From positions 248,001 through 312,000 of the forward strand of contig UCII01000004.1 in the NCBI GenBank assembly GCA_900472485.1: a stretch of 64,000 nt of DNA, written 5' to 3'. How positions within the stretch are numbered: the first letter of the stretch is position 1; every line of letters begins with the position of its first letter. A model generated the notes under the pieces. The model saw only the letters and a list, made by a program, of their open reading frames with translations. It did no database searches and had not been told where the DNA came from. The translations under genes and the position numbers were made by a program. This DNA comes from Hyphomicrobiales bacterium. GTDB lineage: Bacteria > Pseudomonadota > Alphaproteobacteria > Rhizobiales > Rhizobiaceae. This document shows positions 26,328-34,921 of this stretch, piece by piece.

Positions 26328-27584
26328 TCAATCCGCGTCACCGCCTCCGTCATCCGATGGGGCGCCGGTTCCGTGTCGCGCCCGCAACTGCTGGATGAAG
26401 GAATAGAGCTTGCGATTGGATTTGATCGCGACCTTCATACGCGTGATGACCCGGTTCGCCATTGCCGCGAGACGCCCCATGCCTGAGACCGGCAGGAAGA
26501 GATCATACTGCACCGTTTCCATCGAACACCAGGAACGCTTGTAGATCTGGTCGCCGATACCGAAATCGAAGAGCGCGACGCCTTCGCGATGCAGCCGCTC
26601 GATCATCAGCCAGAACAGCAATTCGCCGGGGCTCGCCTCTGCAACCAGAGCCTCGTCGATCGAGGCAAACTGGCAGATGACATGATCTCCCTTGCGGGAC
26701 AGGGCAGCGATTGCCGGAATATGGCCTTCATGCTCGCCTTTCAGGCGCAGCGCATGTATCTGCAGTGTCGCGCCGATGCCATCGTCTTGGCGTCGGTGCA
26801 ACATGGCGTGCAGCGCGGCCTTGATCCGGTCATCCTTGAACGCATCGGGCAAGCCGGCATCCTTGAAGCGGACTGCCTTCTGCTGGAAGAATCGATCGAG
26901 CAATGCGTCCTGCCGATCAGGACCGGCGATCACATATTCGTAGCCACCCTTGGCATCGAGAAGCCTGCTTTGATGCTTGAACTTCTTGCGGCGGCGCTTG
27001 GCATTCACCTGCTTCAGACTTGCTTCGAAACTGCCGAGGAAGGGCATCTGAAAGGCATGGTTCTGGTTTTCGATCGACGTCAGCGGCGCGAGCGGGCTTT
27101 TGCGACCGCGCCATTCGAGCGGGACGTTGCGCAGGATGACGACGTCCACCCTGCCGCGCAAAGCCGCCGAGATGGCGCTCGCCTGAGCGGCCGTCAATTC
27201 TCCATTCGCCAGGAACCGGGCTGAAAACAGGCCCGTGTTGATATTGTTATGGTGGCCTCCGATGAACTCGGCCCGTCTTATCCGGTGACTGCGGATGATC
27301 TCAAGTGGCAGGATGAAGGCGACGTGATCTTCGATGGAGCCCCTGACGATGGCGAGAGGGCGTTCGAGGTTCTCCACCCAAGCTGCGCACCAGTCATAGC
27401 TCTGGTGCAGCGAGTTGAGATCATCCCGTTCCAGTGCGCGCCATTCGGCTTCGAGCGGTGCCATACTGTCGAAGATGTCGATCCGCAGTTGATCGGCGGC
27501 CGCGGGCTTCATGTCGATGGACGCAATCCGCTCGTCCGCTGCTTGGGCGGCCATGTGGGCGATATCTCGCGTCTGGATCTGCAT
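26328..27584 (-). CDS. FemAB/CelD-like acyltransferase (BcsL type)
   Basis: A 418-residue protein of the GNAT-superfamily Acetyltransf_6 group found in cellulose and exopolysaccharide loci (CelD/BcsL). Landmarks are LEAEWRALERDDLNSLHQSY then DWCAAWVENL near residue 60, KRRRKKFKHQSRLLDAKGG near 197, and SPGELLFWLMIERLHREGV with FDFGIGDQIYKRSWC near 330-365. It probably decorates the polymer with acyl groups. Its stop codon abuts the copolymerase stop with no gap. ATG 27584 has GGAGAAGA upstream. Confidence 0.82.
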   Translation of the reverse strand: MQIQTRDIAHMAAQAADERIASIDMKPAAADQLRIDIFDSMAPLEAEWRALERDDLNSLHQSYDWCAAWVENLERPLAIVRGSIEDHVAFILPLEIIRSHRIRRAEFIGGHHNNINTGLFSARFLANGELTAAQASAISAALRGRVDVVILRNVPLEWRGRKSPLAPLTSIENQNHAFQMPFLGSFEASLKQVNAKRRRKKFKHQSRLLDAKGGYEYVIAGPDRQDALLDRFFQQKAVRFKDAGLPDAFKDDRIKAALHAMLHRRQDDGIGATLQIHALRLKGEHEGHIPAIAALSRKGDHVICQFASIDEALVAEASPGELLFWLMIERLHREGVALFDFGIGDQIYKRSWCSMETVQYDLFLPVSGMGRLAAMANRVITRMKVAIKSNRKLYSFIQQLRARHGTGAPSDDGGGDAD

Positions 27585-27719
27585 CCGGTCTTCTCCGCTC
27601 CGGCGGTATTCGGACGCAGTTTGGCGGGCAACGGCTTATTTTTGGCTTAAGATGGGACAGTCATGCGGGATGGGGCGCGGATCAGGGTTAGCCTAACGTA
27701 AATCGTGCCGGGACGAGCG

Positions 27720-27929
27720 TCATTGCGGGCGTGGCCCGGCCATCCATTTGATGATGCCCATCGCCGGCAGCACCCAGATGATGCCGCTGAAAAGGAAATA
27801 CAGGAAATGCACCCAGCCGGGTTGATCTGCAAGCGTTCGCACTGCAACGATCATGGCAACGATCGCATAGATTGCAACCAGCAGCACGAGCAGGATCATG
27901 CCAATGAATTTGCGCAGGCGAAGGGGCAC
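27720..27929 (-). CDS. DUF2842 small membrane protein
   Basis: A 69-residue protein with two membrane helices (GMILLVLLVAIYAIVAMIVA near residues 10-29 and SGIIWVLPAMGIIKWM near 48-63) and the WHFLYF-like stretch PGWVHFLYFLF between them. This is the alphaproteobacterial DUF2842 family, of unknown role, often close to ctaA. It starts at GTG 27929 behind GAGGAG. ctaA is divergent from it. Confidence 0.85.
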   Translation of the reverse strand: MPLRLRKFIGMILLVLLVAIYAIVAMIVAVRTLADQPGWVHFLYFLFSGIIWVLPAMGIIKWMAGPRPQ

Positions 27930-28041
27930 GGGTTTTTCTCCTCATTATGACAGCATGCCGCGACGGCATGCCGCAAACTCCCGGGACTTGTTTTGCACGC
28001 CCCTATCGGGCAAATCAACAGCCTGATCGAAGGGAGAAGCC

Positions 28042-29145
28042 ATGGCTGCCACTAATTTTACGACCGAACAGGCTATTTTGAAGGAAGTGGCCCGTCAGGA
28101 CCGCAATCGCCGCGCCATACGCATCTGGCTCGCTTGCGTACTTCTGGTTCTCTTCGGTCTCGTGCTGGTGGGAGGTGCCACGCGCCTCACCAATTCCGGC
28201 CTGTCGATCACGCAATGGCAGCCGATCCACGGCATCATCCCGCCGCTGAATGCACAGGAATGGCAGGACGAATTCGATCTCTACAAGCGCATCCCGCAAT
28301 TCCAGATTATGAACAAGGATATGACGGTCGAGGAGTTCAAGGGCATCTTCTGGTGGGAGTGGGCGCATCGCCTGCTGGCGCGCACCATCGGCATCATCTT
28401 CGGCCTGCCGTTGCTGTTCTTCGTTCTGACTGGCCGTGTCGAGCGAAAGCTCTGGCTGCCGCTGGCCGGCATTTTCCTGCTCGGCGGCCTTCAGGGTGCG
28501 ATTGGCTGGTGGATGGTCTCCTCGGGATTGGAAGCACGCACCGACGTCAGCCAGTATCGGCTTGCCACACATTTGGTGACCGCCTGTCTGATCTTTGCCG
28601 CCTGCATGTGGTTCATGCGCGCTCTGTCGCCGCATTCGAACGAGCCGCCGCCAACGCGTCATTCGGCGAAACTCGCCGGTTTGATCGTCTTCATGGCTTT
28701 GTTCCAGATCTATCTCGGTGCTCTCGTAGCCGGGCTGGACGCCGGTCTCAGCTACAATACCTGGCCGCTGATGGATGGTGCCGTCGTGCCCAGCGATCTT
28801 TTCATACAGTCGCCGGGCTGGATCAATTTCTTCGAGAACCCGAAGACGGTCCAGTTCGTTCACCGTCTCGGTGCCTATGCGCTCTTCGCAGTGGTCACGA
28901 TCAATATGATCCTCTCGCTACGCGCGGCGGCGCAAACGACCCATGCGCGCCGGTCCGTCGTTCTCTTCGTGCTCGTGCTGATCCAGGCGATCCTCGGCAT
29001 TTCGACGCTGCTGCTGCATGTGCCGCTGCATTTGGCCCTGGCGCATCAGGCTGGCGCCCTGATCGTCTTCGGCTTCGCGATTGCCAATTGGCGCGGCTTC
29101 TATGGTGAACTGCCGCGCCAGACCTCGATCGTCGTGAGAGATTGA
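28042..29145 (+). CDS. ctaA: haem A synthase CtaA (COX15 family)
   Basis: A 367-residue eight-helix membrane enzyme oxidising haem O to haem A for cytochrome aa3 oxidase. The family motifs are present: VLVGGATRLTNSGLSITQW near residue 45, WWEWAHRLLARTIG near 108 with the haem-ligand His, QFVHRLGAYALFAV near 273 and HLALAHQAGALI at the end with His pairs for both haem sites. GAAGGGAG precedes the ATG at 28042. This is the COX15-like type II form usual in Alphaproteobacteria. Confidence 0.95.
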   Translation: MAATNFTTEQAILKEVARQDRNRRAIRIWLACVLLVLFGLVLVGGATRLTNSGLSITQWQPIHGIIPPLNAQEWQDEFDLYKRIPQFQIMNKDMTVEEFKGIFWWEWAHRLLARTIGIIFGLPLLFFVLTGRVERKLWLPLAGIFLLGGLQGAIGWWMVSSGLEARTDVSQYRLATHLVTACLIFAACMWFMRALSPHSNEPPPTRHSAKLAGLIVFMALFQIYLGALVAGLDAGLSYNTWPLMDGAVVPSDLFIQSPGWINFFENPKTVQFVHRLGAYALFAVVTINMILSLRAAAQTTHARRSVVLFVLVLIQAILGISTLLLHVPLHLALAHQAGALIVFGFAIANWRGFYGELPRQTSIVVRD

Positions 29146-29162
29146 GGCGCTTTGCGCCTCAA
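29142..29162. terminator. bidirectional hairpin between ctaA and the DUF2778 gene
   Basis: TTGAGGCGC (29142-29150) pairs with GCGCCTCAA (29154-29162) around TTT. It overlaps the ctaA stop codon and lies just before the end of the convergent DUF2778 gene. There is no strong U-run. Confidence 0.55.
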
Positions 29163-29168
29163 ATCCCT

Positions 29169-30479
29169 CTAACGCGCGGAAGCGACGCTTGCAGCCGACG
29201 ACATCCGCGAGACGACTTTCAACCGCTTGATTTCGCCGCGTCGGAAGGCAGCCAGGAAGCGGTTGTAATCCTTGAAGACAACGCAGCCATTCGATTCGCC
29301 GCGGCCGCCTCTGAGCATGTATGTGTGAGCCAGCAGGCCGTCGCGGCCATAGACGCGGGCGCCGCTTGCGGGTGTCAGGCGCAGGGCCTGCACGCCATGG
29401 AACAGGCTTTCCCTATATGTCAGGTTATAAGTTTCAGGCGGCGTCGGCCCGGTATTCTTGCGGTCGACATAGCGGGGATTGTCACGCATGTGGCCGAGAC
29501 CGGAATGGGCCTCGAGGCGTTCGCCGCTCGGCAGGTAAACGGTCTTCGCTTCGATATCGTAGATCGCAGTGCCTGGGCCGGGGCTGATGGCGGCAAACGG
29601 GTTGATGAACGGCTTATTCTTGCGGACCGAGCTGTCATCCGGATCGGCATAGGCCATCATGCGCGATGGCGGTTGCGTGGTTGTTTCGCTGCCCGTTGCC
29701 CTGGCGATGGCGCTTGTGGCGCCGGCGCGTTGCACGGGCGTTTCTCGGGCGGGACGGGCCACGGGAATGACGTTCAGCACAGCTTCCGCCACCGCAATGT
29801 CGGCGTCTTTCGCAGGCACCGGCTTTGCTTCCGCAATGGCGGGCAGGCTGATCTCCGGGGCCGCGGAAGCGACCGCGGGCGGCTGCTCCGTGGCTTTCAG
29901 GGGGCCTGCAGCCGGCATCAGGGCAGCCGCATATTTTGCCTGGCTTAGCGATTGCACTGCGGTTGCGAAATTGATCGCGATAACCTTGCGCAGATGGTCG
30001 ATCGTCTCAGGCGAAGCCGCAGCTACTTCGAGACGGCCGCTCTTGATGCTTGCGGCCGCAATCTGAGCTTGCTTCATATCGGATGTCTGCTGTGCGAGTG
30101 CATATGCCAGTTGCGCATGAACCGCATCCGTCCCGCCAGCTTTCGTTTGAACCTCCGCAGCGGCGACGCTGCCGAAGCGGCTTTGCCCATGCAGCGAAGT
30201 GGTTTGACTCGCATAACGGGCAGGGCGCGCCAGATGGCTTTGCGGAACGATGAATGCCGATGCGCGGGGTGCCAGGAAATTATCGGTCGGCGCCGCCGCG
30301 CCGGGAAGCGACAGCACCATCGATTGCGTCGTCATCAGCGTTGCAGCCACCCAGGCGAAAGCCGCGACCGCGACGCCGGTGGCCAGGGTGCCGGGACGGA
30401 TGCTGAGGGATTTTTTTGATCGCGAGGCGTAGCCGGAGCGCGAATTGAAGTTACCGAACGTTTCGGTTACGAACGCCAT
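29169..30479 (-). CDS. DUF2778 (L,D-transpeptidase-like, Tlde1-related) protein
   Basis: A 436-residue protein with one membrane helix near residues 30-50 (TGVAVAAFAWVAATLM), a long Ala/Pro-rich periplasmic linker, and a C-terminal domain from about residue 300 (AIYDIEAKTVYLPSGERLEA, then HSGLGHM). The domain ends with AHTYMLRGGRGESNGCVVF, where His and Cys (near 399) match the catalytic pair of the L,D-transpeptidase fold. DUF2778 includes the type VI effector Tlde1, but here there is no toxin neighbour, so a housekeeping peptidoglycan role seems likelier. ATG 30479 avoids an upstream region unlike the family. Confidence 0.8.
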   Translation of the reverse strand: MAFVTETFGNFNSRSGYASRSKKSLSIRPGTLATGVAVAAFAWVAATLMTTQSMVLSLPGAAAPTDNFLAPRASAFIVPQSHLARPARYASQTTSLHGQSRFGSVAAAEVQTKAGGTDAVHAQLAYALAQQTSDMKQAQIAAASIKSGRLEVAAASPETIDHLRKVIAINFATAVQSLSQAKYAAALMPAAGPLKATEQPPAVASAAPEISLPAIAEAKPVPAKDADIAVAEAVLNVIPVARPARETPVQRAGATSAIARATGSETTTQPPSRMMAYADPDDSSVRKNKPFINPFAAISPGPGTAIYDIEAKTVYLPSGERLEAHSGLGHMRDNPRYVDRKNTGPTPPETYNLTYRESLFHGVQALRLTPASGARVYGRDGLLAHTYMLRGGRGESNGCVVFKDYNRFLAAFRRGEIKRLKVVSRMSSAASVASAR

Positions 30480-30895
30480 GATACTCGTTATCCAAACTAC
30501 ACAGACACCAAGCCGGCTCAAGAACGCACACGCGCCCTAACGCAAGTGTCGCGTTCGGTCGCCAACTTGCCGGCTGTCTGGAAGCATGCCGAATTATGGT
30601 AACCAATTCCTTTACGATGGCTCATTCTTGGATATTCATTGAAAAAGGGATGGTTTTTAACGTCCCACCTATTCGGGCCAGCAAAGCCGTTAAAGAGCAA
30701 ATCCGGCCGACAATTGGTCGCAAGCCCAACGGTTGTTCACTTTTCCGTGTAGGTTCCGCTAATTTAGGGCAACGGCAAAAATAAGGCCGAGTACGGCAGC
30801 GGAGCCTAAATTGCGCAAAACTGCTTTTGACGTGAAAAGGCCCGGCCTGAATAAACGGGCCGGGCCTATCGAATTTCAATCCGCGTTGGACTGAG
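30480..30895. other. 416-bp intergenic region, DUF2778 promoter to argC terminator
   Basis: It must contain the promoter of the DUF2778 gene and, at its far end, the argC terminator. A 62-residue plus-strand frame at 30596-30784 has no ribosome site or conserved look and is not called. Nothing else is recognised. Confidence 0.4.
30834..30867 (-). terminator. argC terminator
   Basis: AGGCCCGGCC (30838-30847) pairs with GGCCGGGCCT (30858-30867); on the minus strand the stem is followed by TTTTC. It lies about 30 bp past the argC stop. Confidence 0.8.
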
Positions 30896-31828
30896 TTACG
30901 CGCTCAGCATCAAGTCCATGTTCTGTACGGCTGCACCCGATGCGCCCTTGCCGAGATTGTCGAGCAGGGCAACGAGGTTGACCTGCGCTCCGCCCGGCGT
31001 GCCGAAGACGAAGAGCTTCATCGTGTCCTTGCCGGCAAGCTCGACGGCGTTGACACGGGGCAGGGCGCGGCTCTCATCGAGCGAAACGACCTGAACGATA
31101 TCCTGGCCGGTGTAATGGTCGACGAGCGCGGCGTGAATGCTCTCCAGCGTCGCGCCTTCCGCGAGATCGCCGAGATGGAGCGGCACCTGCACGATCATGC
31201 CCTGGGGGAAGCGGCCGACGGAGGGCGAGAAGATCGGCGCGCGCTCCAGCAGGCCGTGCGTCGTCATCTCGGGCACATGCTTGTGGGTCAGCGGCAGGCC
31301 GTAGAGGAAATGCGGCGCGGTGATCGCATCCGGATGATCGGAATTTTCCATCTGGGCGATCATCTGCTTGCCGCCGCCGGTATAGCCGGAGACCGCGTTG
31401 ACCGTCACGGGATAGTCCGTCGGAAGGATGCCGGCGGCGCGCAACGGCCGGATGACACCGATCGCGCCTGTCGGATAACAGCCGGGATTGGCGACGAAAC
31501 GCGCCGCCCTGATCTTGTTACCCTGGTTGCTGTCCATCTCGGCAAAGCCATAGGCCCAGTCGGGATGGATGCGGAAGGCCGTCGAGGTGTCGATGACGCG
31601 GACATTGTTGTTGCCCGCCACCATCTTCACCGCTTCCTTCGACGCATCGTCGGGCAGGCAGAGGATGGCGATATCGGCGCTGTTCAGCATGTCCTCGCGC
31701 ATGGCGGCATTGCGGCGTTCGGCTTCGGGAATGGACAGCAGTTCGACATCGCGGCGGTCGGCCATGCGCGTGCGGATCTGCAAGCCCGTGGTTCCGTGTT
31801 CGCCATCGATGAAGATTTTCGGTGCCAT
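30896..31828 (-). CDS. argC: N-acetyl-gamma-glutamyl-phosphate reductase
   Basis: A 310-residue NADPH-dependent enzyme of arginine synthesis. The short type-2 form is identified by [18 protein letters not shown] at the N-terminus, the catalytic loop [13 protein letters not shown] near residue 112 (active Cys), [16 protein letters not shown] near 145 and [17 protein letters not shown] near 175. AGGAATAAG precedes the ATG at 31828. It is a single gene between speB and the DUF2778 gene. Confidence 0.95.
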   Translation of the reverse strand: MAPKIFIDGEHGTTGLQIRTRMADRRDVELLSIPEAERRNAAMREDMLNSADIAILCLPDDASKEAVKMVAGNNNVRVIDTSTAFRIHPDWAYGFAEMDSNQGNKIRAARFVANPGCYPTGAIGVIRPLRAAGILPTDYPVTVNAVSGYTGGGKQMIAQMENSDHPDAITAPHFLYGLPLTHKHVPEMTTHGLLERAPIFSPSVGRFPQGMIVQVPLHLGDLAEGATLESIHAALVDHYTGQDIVQVVSLDESRALPRVNAVELAGKDTMKLFVFGTPGGAQVNLVALLDNLGKGASGAAVQNMDLMLSA

Positions 31829-31965
31829 CTTATTCCTGCTCTTTCAATAGGTTGCGGATATTTCCGGACTCAGTTTGCCATGCAGTTGATTCAATTTCAT
31901 AACGCTCGTTGCTGAAGCGGTAGGGCGGCTTTCGAAAACCTTCCTCCCTATCCCGAAATCATGTC

Positions 31966-32919
31966 TCAACGACCGCTCGCACGTCGTTCGGCGTGGAGAC
32001 CGAGCATATACATCGCCACGGTCGCCCCCGCAATGGCGGTGATGTCGGCGTGGTCGTAGGCAGGGGAGACTTCGACGACGTCGGCGCCCCTGATGTCCAG
32101 CTGGTGCAGCCGCTGCAGCACTGACAGGATCTTGGCGCTGGAAGGGCCCCCTGCGACCGGCGTTCCCGTGCCCGGAGCAAACGCCGGATCGAGGCAATCT
32201 ATATCGAAGGTCAGATAAGTTGGCGCGCCCTTGGTATGCGAGATGATCGTCGAAGCGATCTCGCCGGCGTTCATGTCCTCGACCTGATGGCCATACAGAA
32301 TTTGGATACCAAAATCGTCGGGCGCATGCGTGCGGATGCCAATCTGGATGGAGCGGTCCGGGTCGATCAGCCCGTCGCGTACGGCGCGCGCAACGAAGGA
32401 GCCGTGGTCGATGCGCCTGCCATCATCGAACCAGGTATCCTGATGGGCATCGAATTGCACCAGTGCCAGCGGTCCGTGCTTGGCGGCATGGGCCTTCAAC
32501 AGCGGCCATGTAACGAAATGGTCGCCGCCGAGCGTCAGCAGGAAGGCGCCACTGTCGAGGATCGTCGCCGCCTGTCTTTCGATTGCAGCGGGTGTCTCCT
32601 GATGGTTGCCGTAGTCGAGCAGGCAATCGCCATAGTCGATGACGGCCATCTCGGCGAAGAGGTCGCGATTGAACGGATATTGCGGATCATTGTCGAAGAT
32701 GGCCGATGCACGGCGGATCGCCTGCGGCCCGAAACGCGTTCCCGGCCGGTTCGAGGTGGCTGCATCGAAGGGGATGCCCCAGACCACGGCATCGGCGCCT
32801 TCGAGCGACTTGGTAAATCGGCGGCGCATGAAGGAGAGCGCACCGGCAAAGGTCGGGTCGCTGGCAGCCGAGGTCAGGCTGGCGGCAGTGAAGGCGTGAT
32901 CAATCGAGGTGCTCGGCAA
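31966..32919 (-). CDS. speB: agmatinase / arginase-family ureohydrolase
   Basis: A 317-residue manganese enzyme, most likely agmatinase making putrescine and urea. The metal ligands are all visible: LTLGGDHFVTWP near residue 130, FDAHQDTWFDD near 155 and FDIDCLDPAFAPGTGTP near 235. The start is uncertain: I prefer TTG 32919 (LPSTSIDHAF) because GGGAG lies 7 bp upstream and it overlaps the previous gene only slightly; an ATG at 32949 would add ten residues. Guanidinobutyrase or proclavaminate-amidinohydrolase-like specificity cannot be excluded. Confidence 0.88.
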   Translation of the reverse strand: MPSTSIDHAFTAASLTSAASDPTFAGALSFMRRRFTKSLEGADAVVWGIPFDAATSNRPGTRFGPQAIRRASAIFDNDPQYPFNRDLFAEMAVIDYGDCLLDYGNHQETPAAIERQAATILDSGAFLLTLGGDHFVTWPLLKAHAAKHGPLALVQFDAHQDTWFDDGRRIDHGSFVARAVRDGLIDPDRSIQIGIRTHAPDDFGIQILYGHQVEDMNAGEIASTIISHTKGAPTYLTFDIDCLDPAFAPGTGTPVAGGPSSAKILSVLQRLHQLDIRGADVVEVSPAYDHADITAIAGATVAMYMLGLHAERRASGR

Positions 32920-33277
32920 GCGCGTCTCCCTTGCGCAGCTGGAAATCATAAGCCCGTTCTACCCGCGCTATGCGAACCTTATATTGTTCATACCAGCGCT
33001 CGCGGCCTAGTTTCTGCGCCGCCAGATGGGCGACGACGTTCTTCCAGGCAAGAATGCTTTCCTCGTCTCGCCAGAAGGAGTTGGTGATACCGAAGCCATC
33101 GGCGCCTCTCGCACTCTCAAGACCAAGGCAGCCGTCTTGCGCCAATGCCATTTCCTCCATGCGTTCGCCCATGGCGCCATAGCCATTGTCGCCGGCTGTC
33201 CGGATCGAAGCGAAGGAGACGATATAATAGGGCGGCTCGGGAGTGGCCGCAAAGCGGGATGCCTTGTTGGTGCTCAT
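32900..33277 (-). CDS. antibiotic biosynthesis monooxygenase (ABM) domain protein
   Basis: A 125-residue dimeric alpha-beta barrel protein. The ABM-like core runs from YYIVSFASIRTAGDNGY to YEQYKVRIARVERAYDF and has FWRDEESILAWKN near residue 70, typical of the small oxidase/haem-monooxygenase-like group. ATG 33277 is used. It overlaps the speB start by 20 bp and is likely its operon partner; a link to polyamine metabolism is only suggested by this. Confidence 0.75.
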   Translation of the reverse strand: MSTNKASRFAATPEPPYYIVSFASIRTAGDNGYGAMGERMEEMALAQDGCLGLESARGADGFGITNSFWRDEESILAWKNVVAHLAAQKLGRERWYEQYKVRIARVERAYDFQLRKGDALAEHLD

Positions 33278-33341
33278 GACGTGCCTCACGGGATGGAACG
33301 GAATTCCGTTCTGTGAATCGCAGATAGGTCGTGTTCGATGC

Positions 33342-33605
33342 TTATTTGCCCAATCGAGCGGTGCATTGATACGTCTTTTTCACGCAGGCGATCTGCGGCG
33401 TTGAGCAATCGGCCCGCCCATCGGTCACGACACAATAGGAGCAGCTGTCGTTGAATTCGCGACAGTCCGGGTTTGCCTGAAGAAAATCCTTCATGCTCTG
33501 CATTTCTGCGGCCTTATCGGCTGGCGGAGCTGGCTGTGCATCGTCGCACAGAACAGGTGCGGCGCTGGCCATCAAAAGCAGAAGCGAAAAGATGAATCCA
33601 CGCAT
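33342..33605 (-). CDS. small secreted Cys-rich protein
   Basis: An 87-residue protein with a signal peptide (FIFSLLLLMASAAPVLC, cleavage near residue 20). The mature part has six Cys in a spaced pattern (PDCREFNDSCSYC, RADCSTPQIAC, YQC), enough for three disulphides, so it is likely a periplasmic or secreted folded peptide. GGGAGAG precedes ATG 33605. No family was recognised. Confidence 0.65.
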   Translation of the reverse strand: MRGFIFSLLLLMASAAPVLCDDAQPAPPADKAAEMQSMKDFLQANPDCREFNDSCSYCVVTDGRADCSTPQIACVKKTYQCTARLGK

Positions 33606-33695
33606 TGAACTCTCCCGATGCTTGTATCGGAACTTTGCCACAAAACGCGCCGCTTGCCTCGGCGGATCTGCGCCTTTTCTCATGCTGCAAAAGAA

Positions 33696-33720
33696 AAAGG
33701 CCGGGGAAAACCCAGCCTTT
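33696..33720 (-). terminator. rpsI terminator
   Basis: On the minus strand AAAGGCTGGG pairs with CCCGGCCTTT (one G-U) around TTTTC, followed by TTC TTTT. It lies 27 bp past the rpsI stop. Confidence 0.8.
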
Positions 33721-33746
33721 CCAAAAATCCGATCTCGGATAAGCGA

Positions 33747-34217
33747 TTAACGCTTGGAGAACTGGAAGGAACGACGTGCCTTTGCACGGCCGTACTTCTT
33801 ACGTTCGACAACGCGGCTGTCGCGGGTCAGGAAGCCACCCTTCTTCAGCACGGAGCGCAGGCCCGGCTCGAAGTAGGTGATCGCCTTGGACAGGCCGTGA
33901 CGAACGGCACCGGCCTGGCCGGAGAGGCCGCCGCCGGCAACGGTTGCGATGATGTCGAACTGGCCGTCACGGGCAGCAGCGACGATCGGCTGACGCAGGA
34001 TCATCTGCAGAACCGGACGGGCGAAGTAAGCCGTGTAGTCCTTGCCGTTGACGATGATCTTGCCGGAGCCGGCCTTGACCCATACGCGGGCTACGGCGTC
34101 CTTGCGCTTGCCGGTCGCGTAGGAGCGGCCGAGCGAGTCAACCTTGCGGACGTGAACCGGAGCAGCAGCTGCTTCCGACGTCGTGCCGAGGTCTTTCAGG
34201 GAGGAAAGGTCAGCCAT
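33747..34217 (-). CDS. rpsI: 30S ribosomal protein S9
   Basis: A 156-residue S9 protein with an N-terminal extension of about 28 residues common in Alphaproteobacteria. The core starts [21 protein letters not shown] and ends [19 protein letters not shown], whose C-terminal Lys-Arg tail contacts P-site tRNA. It lies 2 bp behind rplM; the L13-S9 operon is universal in bacteria. Confidence 0.97.
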   Translation of the reverse strand: MADLSSLKDLGTTSEAAAAPVHVRKVDSLGRSYATGKRKDAVARVWVKAGSGKIIVNGKDYTAYFARPVLQMILRQPIVAAARDGQFDIIATVAGGGLSGQAGAVRHGLSKAITYFEPGLRSVLKKGGFLTRDSRVVERKKYGRAKARRSFQFSKR

Positions 34218-34219
34218 TA

Positions 34220-34684
34220 TCAGGCGCTCCTTACGTTCTTCTTGTTCAGCTTGGCGACGTCGAGGACGACCGGCTGCTGAGCTTCGTGGGGATGGTTGGA
34301 GCCGGCGTAGACGCGCAGGTTCTTCATCTGGCGACGGCCGAGCGGGCCGCGGGGAACCATGCGCTCGACAGCCTTCTCAACGACGCGCTCCGGGAAGCGG
34401 CCTTCGATGATCTGGCGAGCCGTACGCTCCTTGATACCGCCGGCATAACCGGTGTGCCAGTAATAAACTTTGTCTTCGTACTTCTTGCCGGTGAAGACGA
34501 CCTTGTCGGCATTGATAACGATGACGTTGTCGCCGTCGTCGACGTGCGGCGTGAAGGTAGCCTTATGCTTGCCGCGCAGACGCATTGCGATGATAGAAGC
34601 GAGACGGCCAACGACAAGCCCTTCGGCGTCGATGAGAACCCACTTCTTCTCCACCTCTGCAGGCTTCTGGGAGAAGGTTGCCAT
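34220..34684 (-). CDS. rplM: 50S ribosomal protein L13
   Basis: A 154-residue L13 protein. Landmarks: [19 protein letters not shown] at residue 15, [20 protein letters not shown] near 46, and [20 protein letters not shown] near 105. It leads the rplM-rpsI operon. The 237 bp upstream, before the transporter gene, carry its promoter and leader. Confidence 0.97.
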   Translation of the reverse strand: MATFSQKPAEVEKKWVLIDAEGLVVGRLASIIAMRLRGKHKATFTPHVDDGDNVIVINADKVVFTGKKYEDKVYYWHTGYAGGIKERTARQIIEGRFPERVVEKAVERMVPRGPLGRRQMKNLRVYAGSNHPHEAQQPVVLDVAKLNKKNVRSA

Positions 34685-34891
34685 GTTGCATACTCTCTTT
34701 TAGGACCCTTGGCCCGAAGGCGTCTGGGCGTTTCTTGTTGCTTAGTTTGGCATGCATGGATGCGTGCCAAAAAGAAAGCAGCCCGGAAAGGCTGCAATCT
34801 GCGGCGGCTTATAGATCGATTAAGAGCCAGGGTCAATATCGCCTAACTAGTAGGCTGTAAAAATTATAAATCAAAATCAACATGTTATGCG

Positions 34892-34911
34892 TGTGGTAAA
34901 ATAAAACCACA
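34892..34911 (-). terminator. weak hairpin after DMT transporter gene
   Basis: TGTGGT (34892-34897) pairs with ACCACA (34906-34911). On the minus strand it is followed by a T-rich tract rather than a clean U-run, so termination may be partial. Confidence 0.4.
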
Positions 34912-34921
34912 TAATTTATCG

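Noticed and set aside
30596..30784. 62-residue plus-strand frame in the DUF2778-argC gap
   Set aside because: No ribosome binding site and no recognisable signal or domain.
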